64,000 bases of DNA from Atrichornis clamosus (taxonomy: Eukaryota > Chordata > Aves > Passeriformes > Menuridae), in NCBI GenBank assembly GCA_013400975.1, contig WBMZ01006400.1, positions 186,001 to 250,000 of the forward strand. The letters are read 5' to 3'. Under the pieces are notes generated by a model. The model was not told the DNA's origin. It did not search any database and saw nothing but the letters and a program-made list of their open reading frames with translations. A program made the position numbers and the translations under genes. Below, piece by piece: positions 49,961 through 63,500 of the stretch; position 1 is the stretch's first letter; the number at the start of each line of letters is the position of its first letter.

Positions 49961-52067
49961 CAGAGACACAGTACAAATGCACACAGCACTCATTTGGAAA
50001 GGCTCAGAAAAGAGCAACAGTTGGTGTTACAGGTAGGAAATAATCTTTGAGAAAGCTGAAGCCAAAAAAAAAATCCCAGACAGAATAAGAACTAGACAGA
50101 ATCAAAATCTGGCTGGTTCAATATGGAAGTATAGACAGGTTAAAAAAGCTGGTGAGTCTTTAGGTCCAGTTTCAGGTATAAGAGAAGCCCTTAAAGAAGA
50201 TAAGGTGATAGAATGAAAAGCTATAATACATTCAGCAAGTGGGTCTATGAGCTCAGTTCAGAGCAGTCAGGCATGAGCTCAAGTTGTCAGATACTTTGGC
50301 ATTGAGAATTGTGTGTTTGAACCTCAGCAATTACAGAGTCTATATGCATATTGAAAACTTGTTACCTAGCAGTATAACTGCTAAAAGTGTGGGGGGGATG
50401 TTTAATTTAATCTTTAATAAAATTCTATCTTTTTTCTCCTTTTCTTTCTTATTTCTTCCAAAGGAAAAAGAGAAGCTCAAATATTTTACCTGAGGATTTT
50501 TTCCCTTCCAAAATACTAGAATGAAAGACATTAGCAGCCGAGAGAACCTGACAATACTGGAACTTTCTGAAACAAGGTTTTGCATATCTCACTTGGCAGC
50601 TGGCAACAGAATGTGACAAATGAGAATTCTCACTCCAAGCTGCTGGCTGCCAGTCATGAGTTATCTTATTCCTTGCAGTGAGAGCAGACCACAGGAAAAA
50701 CAGGCAAGCAAATAGGCCAGAGATATAGGGAAAAGACACAGAAAGGAGGAAAAGAAGAGACAGAAAAAATAGAGAGGAAAAAACTCCCCACAACAAAGAA
50801 AGCAATCAGATGATGAGCACAGTGGTACTCATACTCTTGATGCTTTATTTAGCGTTAAGAATTCTTGTGTAACATTATCATAGACTCTAATGAAGGTTAT
50901 ACAAAATTAAAAACATGGTCCTTGCTATAGGCATGTTTTAATTTCTTCTTGAGTTCATTTGAAGTGTGTCAACTTTTAATTGTTCTTTTAGAGGATCTCG
51001 TGGCTAGCTGAAACTGCTTATTAGAATACAAGGCCTACAGCTAAGCCCGAGTGGCACCCATCAGACTCCCTGCTTGTGATATTACCGACTTCAAAATGCA
51101 CCCTGGCCAGATAAACACTTTTTCTAACAACCCTGAACTAAGCTTCCATCAAAGGGGGAATTCAAGTGAGCAACAACGTTTCTCTCACTCATTTTGCCCT
51201 GTACTCAACATGCCATGTATACATTTACAACCATGTTTTTTTCATTGTAACTTACCTACCGTAATGTTCATTTTTTATATGTGTGAATATCATAGTCTTT
51301 GAGTGATGCACTTGTGTTTAACTTCAGATGTGACCCCCATTTCTCTCATTACTTTTGCTCACTGCCTGGATAAAGAGCTCTCTCTTTCACAGCCTTTTAT
51401 CCGTTCATAGACCATTGTTTTGTTCTTGGAATTTAAGCATTCACTTTGTGCTCACACAAATCCTACTATTCCCAACTCATAAACTGGCAGCTGGCAACCA
51501 GGGGAGAGCCCAGGTGATGTGGCAGCATTTTCAGAAGATTGCTTCTTTTGTGGCAGACACTGCAACAGCAACCAAAACCAGAGGGATCTTGTTTTCTAGG
51601 CAATCTGGAGAGACTGAATAGTATTCTCTGTATCTCCCTCCAGCACTGTAATGCTGCTCATCTTTTCTCAGGGTCAGCATTTCCTCCTGCAGCCACAGTA
51701 CCCTGGCTCCAAGCATCTTGAATTACCTATGCTTTATATTTTTATGTTAGAAATATGTAGATGTTTTTATGGCTAGTTCCCCTGAACTATGAAGAAGCAA
51801 CAGATAAAGAACCAGCTAGCACCACCACCTATTGGTGGAAACAGGGAATTTTAAGTTATTGATTTGTATTATATTATGTGAATTTATATTTATTAATACT
51901 TCAGGTTTTAGGGTGGATATCATTTACTCTAAAAGCTGGGTGAAGATATTTAAGAGTAAATAAAGTTCTGAAAATGACAGGTAGTTTGTTAAAAAAAATA
52001 AGGGAAATAAGTACTAAAGCTTTCTATAATCTTTTTCAACATCAGTAATGAAAACTGGGAATGGGAT

Positions 52068-52083
52068 ACCACATGCATGTGGT
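52068..52083. repeat. 16-bp perfect palindrome
   Basis: ACCACATGCATGTGGT is its own reverse complement. The centre ATGCAT is flanked by CACATG and CATGTG E-box-like hexamers (CANNTG). Confidence 0.9.
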
Positions 52084-55000
52084 TTCTTAAGCTTATTTTA
52101 TTTCATTGTTTGGATTTACTTAAAGTTTAGAAATACCTAAAGTAGGTTATTTATTGCCAGAGACAACCACAATTGCAATCTCTGAAAGGGATTTATGACT
52201 TTTCAGGCATCTCATGACAATATACAGGAACTTCTCAGAATAGCAAGAGATTTTAGAGAGCAGAAAAAAAGTAGATGACATCCAGCACCTTCTTAATATC
52301 TTGCTGTTTTGAGGATTCTACTAAGATTTATTCCAATATAATTTAGAAAAAAAATAATCTTGTAGATGATTACTTTTGTCTTCTTAGATTATGGAACTAG
52401 GATAGACTTACTGAGTCCATTGGGTATTAGTCCCTGACATATATACTTTTTTCTGCATTAAAAGAGTATGAGATTTTTTTTTTTTAGTGACACTATTATC
52501 TCCTACTTACCTCTTTCTCCTTACCTATCAATGTCTTTAAGAATAGAAACTCTGCAGATTAAGATACATACCAGAACACACCAGAGAGGATAATATGCTA
52601 TTTAGTTAAACATCAAATTTTGCTAACTGCTATTTATTGAAATCAGGAATTCCTCTAGTATTTCCTAACAGCATGAGATAAAAGAACCTTAACATTTTTA
52701 AATAGTAATGTGAAAAGCTGATTCTGCTTTGGACTGATATCTGAGATAATATTTGAAGATATTTCTCAATAAGATGGAATAAGCATTCTTGGAAATGGAT
52801 CCTACCAGTAAGAGGATAGATAAGACCTGAGATAGCACACTTACCTAGATATGCACTAGTTCAGCAGTGTAATAAGTGCAGAGATGCTTCTAATCCTGTT
52901 TTGAAAGATTAGCTAATTTTATACCTCATTAATAAATAACAACTTCTTTTGAAGCACCTGAAGAAAAATTTTGACTGATGACACCTACAATCCAACTGCT
53001 CAGAACAAAACACGTTCTAGCTGATTAAAGCCTTGCTGATGTCTAGTGAAGATTCTGTATGTTTTCCTACATAGAACACGTCTGAAGAAGTCTTGGATAA
53101 AGAAACAGGACAAATAGTGGAGCTACTTATGTTCATTGACAGTAAAACAAAGGAAGCTTTAAGGCACGTTCCTCGGATAACCTTTTTCACAGTGGATCAC
53201 TTTCCTTTAGAAGAAAGCTATTTCAAAGAGGCAAAACATCAGATATGAAAAGTCTGCAGAAGTAATCAAAATGAATCAATGTAGGAAAAGCAGGCGAGAG
53301 CCGAGCCATGCTTTAAACAAAGAGAGATCTTGCTTGGTCATTGAAAGAGCAAGGGACTTAACACCCCTCTACCTTTCCCAGAGGATGAAAAGCCACGTGA
53401 CCTTTCCCACCTTTCCCATCCCGTGTCTGCATACAAACGGTGCTACAGTGAAAAAGGTTAAGATCCCAGGGCTGTGTGAACATATGGCTGAATCTATTAA
53501 CTGGGGTATTGGCACAGCTTAAAACAGCCATTACAGAAGTGTTCAAATTTTCTTGGACATCATCCATTTAAAAACATCCAGAAGACACAAGCACAGTCAG
53601 ATGGTCATTCTGCATGCAGAAGCTGATTTCTGGTGACAGCTCAGCCACCAATCTTGGAAGCGTACAGGCACAGGAAGAGAGAGGCTATCCCAAAAGGCAG
53701 TATAGAACACCTAGTTTTTATGTGTTCCTCCCTTACCTGACAATTATCATTAACCCATTATTGCTCCTTGGTCCTGAGTGATCTTGGTGAGTTTAAATCA
53801 CAGGATTTTACATGCAAAATAAGCATTGAATCTCCACCCCCATGTCGTTTCACACATAAACACAGAAAAATCCATTTGCTGTTCTTTGTTCAGTCTCACG
53901 TCCTATTAGTCCCAACAGGGAGATGTGGAAAATTTAATTCTCTGATCTGGAATCATCAAAACCAGCTGCCCCCTGGAAGCAAACCGCTCATATCTGCATA
54001 CAAATAATATTTGCAGAAACACAAACCTCAGCATCCACTGCCTCCCCTTCACAGACTGCACAAACACAACTGTAGCTCACATGCAGGTTTATATATCCTA
54101 ATCAATCAGGCTGATTTTAATTAATCCTAATTGTCCTATTAAGGTTCCTGGCTAACAACAACACAGCAAAAAGGATTCCCTAAGCAGCCTAATTGACTTA
54201 ATCAGCTCCTTAATAATTCTTCTTCAGGCCTTTAAAATGAACTAACCTCTAGTTCATTTTAATAAGCATATTGAGGAGGAGTGTAAAGCCAGCACTTGAC
54301 TCCAGGAGTCAGAGCTCCTCGCTGCAGTGCAGAGCATGGCAGGAAACAGACAAGTTCAGATCCAGAGGTAGAGAAGGACTGCATTAGGAATATGTGGCCA
54401 GCTATCCTCCAGGCCATGGAGGAAGTTTAAAAGATCTTAGCTGCTTTTTCCTATAGGGAAACATGGGATTTTAATCTTGGACTACATTTACAGTTGTTGA
54501 TGAGTCTTCAAAGGCTAATTGAAGATGCTGTAGGTATTAATATAGTAATGAATTAAAAACCCTATAAATTAAAAACACTCAAGTTAAACTGATGTGTGAA
54601 AAAGCAGCAAGTTAATTTTAGTCTTTTTAATGCTGAGCTACTGCAGTATATACATTTAAGCTGTGCATAGAGATTTACAAGGTAGTGGGTGAAGATAAGT
54701 GCACGGGCTTTCATACTGACAGTGATTGGTACTGTGCTTTGCACGAACAAAAAACTCACTTTTTAAATGTTTTGTGTTTGTTAAAGTCATGCCAGCTATC
54801 AGGAACACTAACTGTGCAGTTTATTCACCACCCATTTCTCCTCACTGCCCTTATTTCTCTAGCAACAGGAGTGTCCCTGGCAGATCACGGACAAGTGACA
54901 CAATGTTCTTCTGACCTCAGAATTCTGTCAACTGGGGCTTTAGGTCAAAGTTTTTCACGATCATTAATTGTTTAAAAATGCGTATGAATCTCAACAGTAT

Positions 55001-58000
55001 TTTCAGAATCACCTGTATGTTTGGGCATTTTCTTTTTGGTAAGTTTTATAAAGCATTCTAAACCACATAAGTAGACATAGGTATATGCCCTCCACTGGCT
55101 CTGTCTTTACATATAATACAGGTAAATAGGACATCATAATTTCACTGAAGACAGCAAGATCAACACTGGTAAGTATGTGTGAATCAAAGGATCTTAATCA
55201 GGATTATGGTGGCAAAAATCTTTGCTTTTGTTCCTGGTAATATTCATATAAATAGTCATTATCCCATCAAGGACCTGCCCATTAGTTATATGTTGGAGGC
55301 CTACAAGTGCAAGCCAAAGTAATGAAAGGTCAATTGCAAAAGCAAGGTGCATTATTTTGTTCTGATTTATTAAATATTTTAAACTATATGAACACGGTAG
55401 CATGAAATGAAGTAATAAACAAATTCATTTGAAGCATTAATTTTGTTAAAGTTGCTCATGCTAAAGTGTCAGAGCATTTTTATGTAGCCAGGTTTGGCCC
55501 ATCTCAGCTCACGCAAGGATGCTTTTCCTACAGGCTCCTCAAAGTATTCTCTGCAAAGACTTAATTTATGTGAAAGCCAAATGCACCCTGGGAAAGAAGA
55601 ATTTGGAATTAAGAAAGAAAAAAACTGAAACACTGTACATTCAGCCTGTTTCTATCCAGACAACCTTCTGCTGATGTTTAGCTTCTCCACTTTCTCATTG
55701 AGAGCAAGAGGCTTGAGGTACCTGTAGACACAATTCCAAAATGAGAGTTGTGGCTGGCTTAGGCAGTACTCCCCAGCCAATCTCCAGAACCAGGATCATG
55801 TTTGCCTGGGGGTGTGGATGTTCTTCTCAGCAGAAGTCATAACAGTAAATAGACGGCAGCATTCCATTCCTAAGAGTCCCTAGTTACATAAGAGGCTTAT
55901 TCTCCTACTTGAAAATCCACAATCTCAGATTATCCAATTCTGTCCTCTTCATGACATTTTATTCCCCAAAATGAAAGCTAGAGAATGTGTGATGTATTAT
56001 AAAAGTACTCCAGTCAGTTAAATTCAATAGAGAGCACTTTCCTTTAGAATAGTTACAAGCTTCAAGACTGAAAGTACTGTCCATTCAAAAATTAGTTTTA
56101 CAACAGTTCTTTTATAAATCAGCTGAAGTATTTGTTTCAGTGACTTAATGGAGACTTACTATGAGCATTATTTTAAATTAAGTTCTACTGGATGGCAAGA
56201 AACCTCTTCTTCATCTTCATTGTCACACTAAAGGAGTATGCAAAAGTAAGAAATCTCTCGGTCAGAGTGTCGCTCTACCTAGCCAAGGGGTCTGTCTTGG
56301 ATACAAAGGGCAGAAAAGGACAAGCAGGAATAATCACTGGAATCCAGGCAATAAACTGAGCTTGGTTTTTGAACTTGCTAGTGCTGTGTGCCGTCACAGC
56401 CTCCTGGAACACCAAGTTAGAATCACTTACCCTACTCATCCCTGAAGAAACCTTGTCCCCCTCCATCTGCTTTATGCTGTTCTCCTACTGGCATCACTGA
56501 GTATCTGGAGTTCTGTTACAGGAGTCAACAACTGTTCTGTATTCGGCTTACCAAACACCTCTGCAGTTTTGTAGATGTGTATTCTATAGTGCTCAGCTTT
56601 TCTTCCCTCCAAAGTGAAGAGTTTCAGATTTTTGAGGCTTTCTCTGCAAAGTGCCTGACCTGCTCTGTACTGCTCTGCTGTAACCATGTCCAGGAAGACT
56701 GGAACAACACTCGAGAAGTCAGTGTAACAAGGCTGCATTTTCTGTTCTGAATAGCACAGCTGCATCAGCATTCCTGCAATATTTCATTTTCACTAATTTA
56801 TTTTGACATTGCATTCAAGCATATGAAAATTCTTGAATGGTCTTTGTGTTCCTAGTGGAAGTGCCTATGTCATCTTGACCAAGACTATTAGATAAGGACT
56901 CCTTACATTAGACTCTTCTCTTTCTCTGTAACTTTAAAGACGTTCTCTTAAAATGTGTCCAAACACCACCCAAACCACAAGAAAATGATCAAACACCAAC
57001 CCAAATTGTGCAAATGGTTTCTCTATCTGTGTCGTTACAGGTCACAACCACATGCTTGACATTTTGATCAAGTAAATGAAGAGATGTTGATGTGTGTCTA
57101 TGTACTACTGTTCTGAACTAGCAACAGCTATTTAAAAACTCACCCCATACTGGAAATAACTGCTTTACTATGTTTCAAATAATCACAAAGGAACCAATGA
57201 CATTCAAATATTATTTGTCCTTCTGCCGTACATTTGAGGAAAACATCTCAGTTAAGCATTTTGAAAGTATTTAATCTTAATCTATCAAGCTCACTTTTAT
57301 AATTATTTCAAACTGCTAGGACAGTATGATTAATTCCTCTATAAAGGCAGGAATAAAATGACACTGTTTAGACTTTGCATACACATACAAATTATTGAAC
57401 TGCTGATTAACATAAATATTTTTGGATATGGTAATAGGCAATTTGAATATGTACCCCTTCTAATATTTTTTAGAAGTTGAGATATTTCACATTTCATTTG
57501 CAACTAGATCATCAAAATAGAATTCATAAATCTGAAGGTGATTGCTTTTTAAACCCTGTATTCTGTACTTGTGCAGGACTTATTTAATGGAAATAATACC
57601 TTTCCAGGCTCTTGGATGAATTTCAGTGTGCTCACTGTACATTAATAGCCCAAAGAAATTCAACATGATGTTGCTGTTGAAAAGAAACTCCTGTAAGTGT
57701 GCTACCATTCTTCCATTCAATAAAGGTCAAGCTGTTAGTTGACTGTCATTAGGCATAGTCTCTTGACTGCTTAAAGGTTATATAAATATTAAAGTTTATG
57801 AAGTCAGCCAGGAAACTTTCTTTTCAAATATCTTGCCACATTATTTTTATCTTTTACCAGAAATACTTATACATCATGTATAACAGGGTGATATGCTTTT
57901 TTTTTTGAGACAAATACTTGTTTTTCCATAAATAATGGCTTTGTCCGAAACCACATTGAGCAAATAAAAGGAGAAAAATCTAAGTCAAAAGTGATGATTC

Positions 58001-58423
58001 TCATGCTTATTAAAAAAACCCAAAGCCACTCTATGACTTTATTTCATTTATCTAGACTCTGAACAGTGTGGCTTTCATTATTAGGTTACAATAGATCAAG
58101 ATTTACGTCCACACCAACATTGCCCTCATTTCCATTTATATTAAACTGGTATTTGTTTTTTAAAAGAGGCACATGAATGAACAGAAATTTGTCCAATCTC
58201 TGTTTGTTCAGCTTGCAACTTGCACAATAGCAAATTCAATCTTGTTAAGAGGCTTATTCTTCCATTGTAGAAGTTACCTGAATTGTAAGCAAGTTTGAAT
58301 CTGCATAGGCTATAGGTTTATGTCAAAGGAAAAAGACAAATTAAGGAAAGGCTGCTTTGACTTGAAGTAATAAATTGCATATAACTGGCTCATTTCAAAT
58401 ATCCTTTGTCCATTTTATTTCAG

Positions 58424-58574
58424 AGTTGGAGAAATGCCTTCATCTGACAATAGCAAATGGAAGGTCCTCTCACAGCTCTGTAGGAATAATAACGAAAATG
58501 CATTTCTTCCCCCCATCCCAACAGCTAAGGCAACTTGTCTCCTGAACGTCTGTCCTTGCCCACTGCTCAGGGAG
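58424..58574 (+). other. Exon-like open segment, unproven
   Basis: A pyrimidine-rich stretch ending in TTTTATTTCAG (58413-58423) is followed by 151 bases. That segment ends at GGGAG and is followed by GTGAGT (58575-58580), a strong 5' splice-site match. One frame (phase 1) stays open through all 50 codons. The peptide has no domain I recognise and no neighbouring exon was found. The sequence just downstream (58610-58690) has the look of old repeat DNA. Chance is the most likely explanation. Confidence 0.15.
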
Positions 58575-59113
58575 GTGAGTACAAGCCAACACTCCTGGTG
58601 TGATACTCTGGCCACAATTCATGAAAAGGTGGTCACTGATCTTAACTGCTCACCTGAATTATATCCCGAGCCTGGCTCCTCATTGACTCCAATATTGTCC
58701 TCAGCAAAACAGTTATACTCCATTTCCAACTTCACAGTTTGTAAAATGAAAGAAAAAAGGTAGATCTGTCTCATAAGGGTGTAGGGAGGTTTCTAAGTAC
58801 GAAGTAGCAGTAACATTTACCTGAAGAGTTACAGGGGAAAAATATCTGCTGAAACAAGTTTAGAATCTTGTAAACCACACTGATCTTCCTGAACTAAGAT
58901 TCCAGGGGGAAAACCACAAGCATCTGTTTGTTTGTTCTATTTTCCTCAGTAAAAAAGAAAAACATAACTCTTCAGTAATGCTCTCTTATTTGAGAGGAAA
59001 ACAAAAAGGAACATTCAGGTAAGTGCCTAATCAGAACATGTGCTCTTATTGGATGTGTCAGATGTCATTTTTTTCCTTTAGGAAGTCCTTAAAATATAGA
59101 AAAAAACCTATTG

Positions 59114-59167
59114 TTTAAGGTTTTGGTTTCCATTTTCTGTGTTTTGGGTTGTTCAGTTGGTTTTTTT
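59114..59167. repeat. GT-rich low-complexity tract
   Basis: Repeated GGTTTT- and GGGTTG-type units with a terminal T7. It is of the recurrent GGTTT class seen on both strands in the window. Confidence 0.75.
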
Positions 59168-59353
59168 CTGCTAAACTCATAGAGATTAATCTCATTTATA
59201 ATTTTTATAATTGAATCTGTGTCTTATTCATGTAAAAAAGAAATCTCTTCAATTTCTTTACATTTTGAACTGGTTTATAATTGCTTCTTCATGATCATAT
59301 ATGCTTCTCTACCTCCTCCAGAAACTCCCTAAACCCCTACCACTCCTCCCACC

Positions 59354-59385
59354 AAAAGAAAAAGAAAGAAAAAAGAAAAAGAAAG
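59354..59385. repeat. GA-rich (AAAG)n-like tract
   Basis: AGAAAAAGAAAGAAAAAAGA and similar units form an A/G-only stretch. It is simple low-complexity DNA. Confidence 0.85.
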
Positions 59386-60419
59386 CAGAGTGTTTTTTTA
59401 TTTAGGAAAAAAGTGGTATATTTCAGAAGTAAAACCAAGAAAATACCGAATTGCCAAACAGTATAATAGCAAACAGCTAGAGAATGCAAACAAGTATTGT
59501 TTCTGACATCATTTTGGCTTTTTGTAACATGTTTTTAATTATGTTTGCTCTTCTCTCACTGAAGGTGATATATGTGCTATCTACAACTGTCAGTTATATG
59601 TTCCTCAACATGTTGAGAACAGTTATTTTCTAATGAAATAAGGAGTATTTAGACTGTCCCAGTGAGGCTGAGAACGAGTTATCCTACATTAATGTGAAAG
59701 TAAATACATGAATGCTTTGCTGTGCTCAGGAGCACTATTGAGAATTGGAGTGTTAGGTCATTAATTTCTGTGAATGAAGGATGTTGTAAATGCTTCTCCA
59801 AAGGAGTTTTCTAAAGATTATGGGGTTATTAAGGTAAAAAGTTATCTTTTCCTCCTAGAAAGCTGACAACTTGGAACACCTATGGAAATTACTGAAAGAT
59901 AAGAACAGACCTAAAAATAAAGTGCTTATTTAACCATTAACTGTGTCTTGTAGGTAGCTCAGCAGAACAATTAAATTTCTCTTGCTCTCCTTGCAAAGAT
60001 TCCAAAATAAACATACAGGAATTACAATTCACTACTATATCAAATCCATGTTTTACATCAGCTAAGATCTCTGCAGTTTAACCTAATATTGAAGAAAGGG
60101 TGAAATAAAACACATCCAAGTGAGAGCCTGATATTCAGGGTGCTGCAGAGAATGTTTGCATTCCTAGTTTGATATTCACTTCCAAGAGGAACATCAATCT
60201 GTGGTTGTTTCTTCCAAAAATTAGTTCATACTACAAAATTCAGGAGTAGCAGGAACGTTTAAGCACATTCTGCATCTTCTTCCTCATAGCCATCATCAAC
60301 AGCCTTTCCTAAGGATTTGTGTTCACAGAAACAAAGTCAAGAAGCTTGACACTGTCTATTAATGCTCCTCCCTGTTGAGATACTACCTATAGTTATTTTA
60401 TATAATGACACTTTTTAGG

Positions 60420-60521
60420 TCATGGAACTGCAGAATTGGAAGGGACCCACTAGGATCAAAGTCCAGCTCACGGCCCTGCCCAGGACAGGCTCAGCACTCA
60501 CACCAGGTGCTTGAGAGCATT
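60420..60521 (-). mobile_element. CR1 LINE 3' tail fragment
   Basis: TCATGGAACTGCAGAATTGG, AAGGGACCCACTAGGATCAA and GGCCCTGCCCAGGACAGG match the reverse complement of an avian CR1 subfamily 3' end. CACACCAGGTGCTTGAGAGC is the last recognisable block. About 100 bp survive, without coding sequence. The subfamily differs from the copy at 17107-17203. Confidence 0.85.
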
Positions 60522-63500
60522 AAACAGCGAATGGAAGAGGTCCGTCAACAGAAAAGAAATTGTGGGGCTTCTGGATTAGGATTTTTCTTACGTTTTTGAC
60601 AACAGATGGAGATAGAAAGTGCTTGAGATTAAGGATAGGAGGGAAAGCACCTTTTCCAAGTAACTGAGAGGGTGCCAGCATAGTATAGGTTGTTTCAATT
60701 AAGAGAAACATTCTGACACAGTAATTAGTTACAGTGACTACTGAAAGGTATTCACCATTTTCCATTAAAATCATAAGACATTTTAGGAAATGCCAGACTA
60801 TTGAGTTTGTGAAGATCCTACTATTGTACATTCTANTTAAACATTAAACATGACTGTAACATTAAAATCGTAAGACATTTTAGGAAATGCCAGACTATTG
60901 AGTTTGTGAAGATCCTACTATTTTACATTCTAAGGAAACATTGCTTCATATTTAGATAACAAGGCCTCTAGATTTTCCCTGATTTCAGTAATAAACTGAA
61001 AAAACAGTATGCCATGAGGAAATATGTCAATTTCATTACTTAACTGGATTTTAGTAAATTTTCTTATATTTTACTTAACCACAGCTCCCAAAACATATCT
61101 TTGTAGCTGATACTCATTTGAAACAGCAGCTGCTTCTAATATTCCCCTTCTCTCACAGCCCAAATAGATTCAGGTAATAAATCCCTCATTGCAATATGTA
61201 ATTGTCTTTGCTCCCAGTTCTAGCAGGTGACTGCATAAAGGTAGGTCAAACCTAGTATTTTGTGCCATTTTCTGTACTAAATATTTATTTAATATTGTAA
61301 TTATGCTATTCAGCTTTTACACCCTGCACATTTATTAATTATTTTAGCAAAACTAGGAACACACCACAATCTTGCTGTTCAGTTATGGAAAACTGGCCTT
61401 ATATTTAAGATTCTTCAGGACATCTACTAAAACAAAAACCAACCAAACAAAAAAATGCCAGTCAGCTGTAAGATTGCAAACACAGACTGCAACAAAAAGC
61501 AATTGAATTGTAATCCTTAAACATCACTTTCAATATACTGCCAAACACTGGGTTAATTATCAAAGTTATTATGCATCCCACACCTTTCAGAGCTACAAAA
61601 ATAATTGAATTTTCTTGTGAAAATATCACCTCCAAAGAATATCATCACTAGATCTTGAAAAAGAAATTTAATTATTTAAATGCACAAGACCAACATGCTC
61701 AGACAGACAAAAAAAGAGTTTAGTGAAAAACACATTATAGCATTTCCATGTTACATTTTTAAGGCTACTATATTTAATGAGAAAAATACATTGCAAGATA
61801 TCAACTGTGAAGCAGTGTTACAAATTAATGGCCATTTAATGGGCCTGAAGAAGGAAACAGAAATGGTAACAACATTTTAAACAGCAGCAAGTCTCCTAAA
61901 TATGTGAGGTCATTGCAAGGAAGAAGCTTTTACAGAGTACAGATAACTTGCCATCTGAGGTGATCCTGATGACTAAAGCAAATCAAAACAAAATTGGATG
62001 GATAATACCTTTCAGGTAAAAGGCATTGATCTTTAAAAAAGTCCAATATTTAGATTAATAATTTACTGCATCAATGTTACAGACTGTAATAGGTAGAAGG
62101 AGGAGAAGAATGGATTCTACAAATGTCCATTTCCATTGAGTTTTCATTGTTTTGGGAGTGATACAAAGACAAACCACCTGTTTCCAAGCTCAGGTGTTAT
62201 TTGCCTCTATAAATCTGCTGGATAAACCCAGTGTTACATTTCCTATCACTGGTCTTTGTTTGCTGGTTTAGTGGGGGGAGTGTTTTATTTTTATTTTCCC
62301 TGTTGATGGTGTTTGCAATAATTGATGTAGACTATTTGAAACAATGAACCACAGGGCAAGAAAAGTTAACCTACACCTAATATAACTGGGGCTAATCCTG
62401 GATCACTAACCTGCATCTTCAAAAGGTGCAAAGATATCTCAGTTCTGTTTTGGAGAAATCAGAACTAAGCATATTTAGACTTTACATAATTTCTGAGTCT
62501 GGAAGATTTTATTGAATCCTGATGACATTTTAAAATGCCATCAGTTATTTATTAAACAACTTGAAAACAGTTTAATGGTTTAATAAATGGTGCAGACTGA
62601 CAAGCTTAAGATCTATTATATCCTCCAAAATTAATCCCTTATGCTTTAGAACAATACCTAAGGGGCAAGGTAAAATATCCCAAACTTTTTATTATTGAAC
62701 TTTCTAGAACTACACCATAACCTTAAAGAATAAAATCTTTGCACAAACATTCAGATCAATATAGACTGTGGACATTTTCATCTCTCAGAGGGGATGGAAT
62801 AGCAAAGTAGAAATATGTTCTGAAAGATGAAAACGTCGCAGTGAGGGTTTTTTTCTTCAGGAGACTATTTGGTAGATTGAGTGTGTATCTACCATGTGTT
62901 TGGTACTCCTGCTAAGTTCCCTTGTGGACACTCTGTGCCTTTATAGGTGATAACTAATCAGCTTCAAAGTTTTTCACATAAATTAATGTGTGCTGTTAAA
63001 ACACCAGAAATTCAACATTGCTTATTAATCCCAATTATAGATAAACCCTAATTAAATGCTACCACTGTAGTTATTTTACACTATAAAGTGGCTGGAGTAT
63101 CGAAATGGGTGAAAAAATTACTGTTGATTCACATTTGTTACCTCTAAGATATTCAGACCATATTTGCTCAGTTTGTAGTAGGAGGACTTTTATTCTCAAA
63201 GTTGTCAGAGCTACAAATTCAAGTAAAAACATGGAAGTTAATCTTACTGCTTTATTGCTTGCTTTCACTTGTCCAACAAGAAAGTAGAATTGCTTCCTTA
63301 ACTGGAACACTGATTAGCAAAAGTACCCAAAGAGAACCCAGCTCAAACTCACATAACACTCTTGTCCCTGCTGTGGGACTACCACAATTAAGAGCTGGCA
63401 GCTACTTGTTTCTTACTGAAATGCACTCTAAAAACTTAACGGGCAGCAGTAGAAATTTCCCAGGTTTGAGTGCAATTTTTCTCCTAAAAGCAAGGTTAAG

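Larger units (their letters stand above)
48721..60419. other. Non-coding unique DNA, no gene seen
   Basis: Nearly 12 kb without a convincing gene. It includes an A12 run after AATAAA (48834-48865), a 21-bp imperfect tandem repeat (49920-49960), a 16-bp palindrome (52068-52083), a homeodomain-core-rich segment (about 54095-54260), an AC-rich tract (56958-57006), an exon-like open segment (58424-58574), a GT-rich tract (59114-59167) and a GA-rich tract (59354-59385). Two short minus-strand frames at 56275-56771 are unassigned. Confidence 0.55.

Noticed and set aside
50005..50060. CTCAGAAAAGAGCAACAGTT, which recalls an old CR1 ORF2 motif (VQKRAT-type).
   Set aside because: The match is only about 20 bases with no supporting flanks.
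56275..56771. Two successive minus-strand frames (99 and 63 codons), the first with an SLKNLKLFTLEGRK stretch faintly like the CR1 ORF2 C-terminus.
   Set aside because: The flanking CR1 blocks (VQRR-type upstream, RLNIRK-type downstream) are absent, so the resemblance is too short to call.
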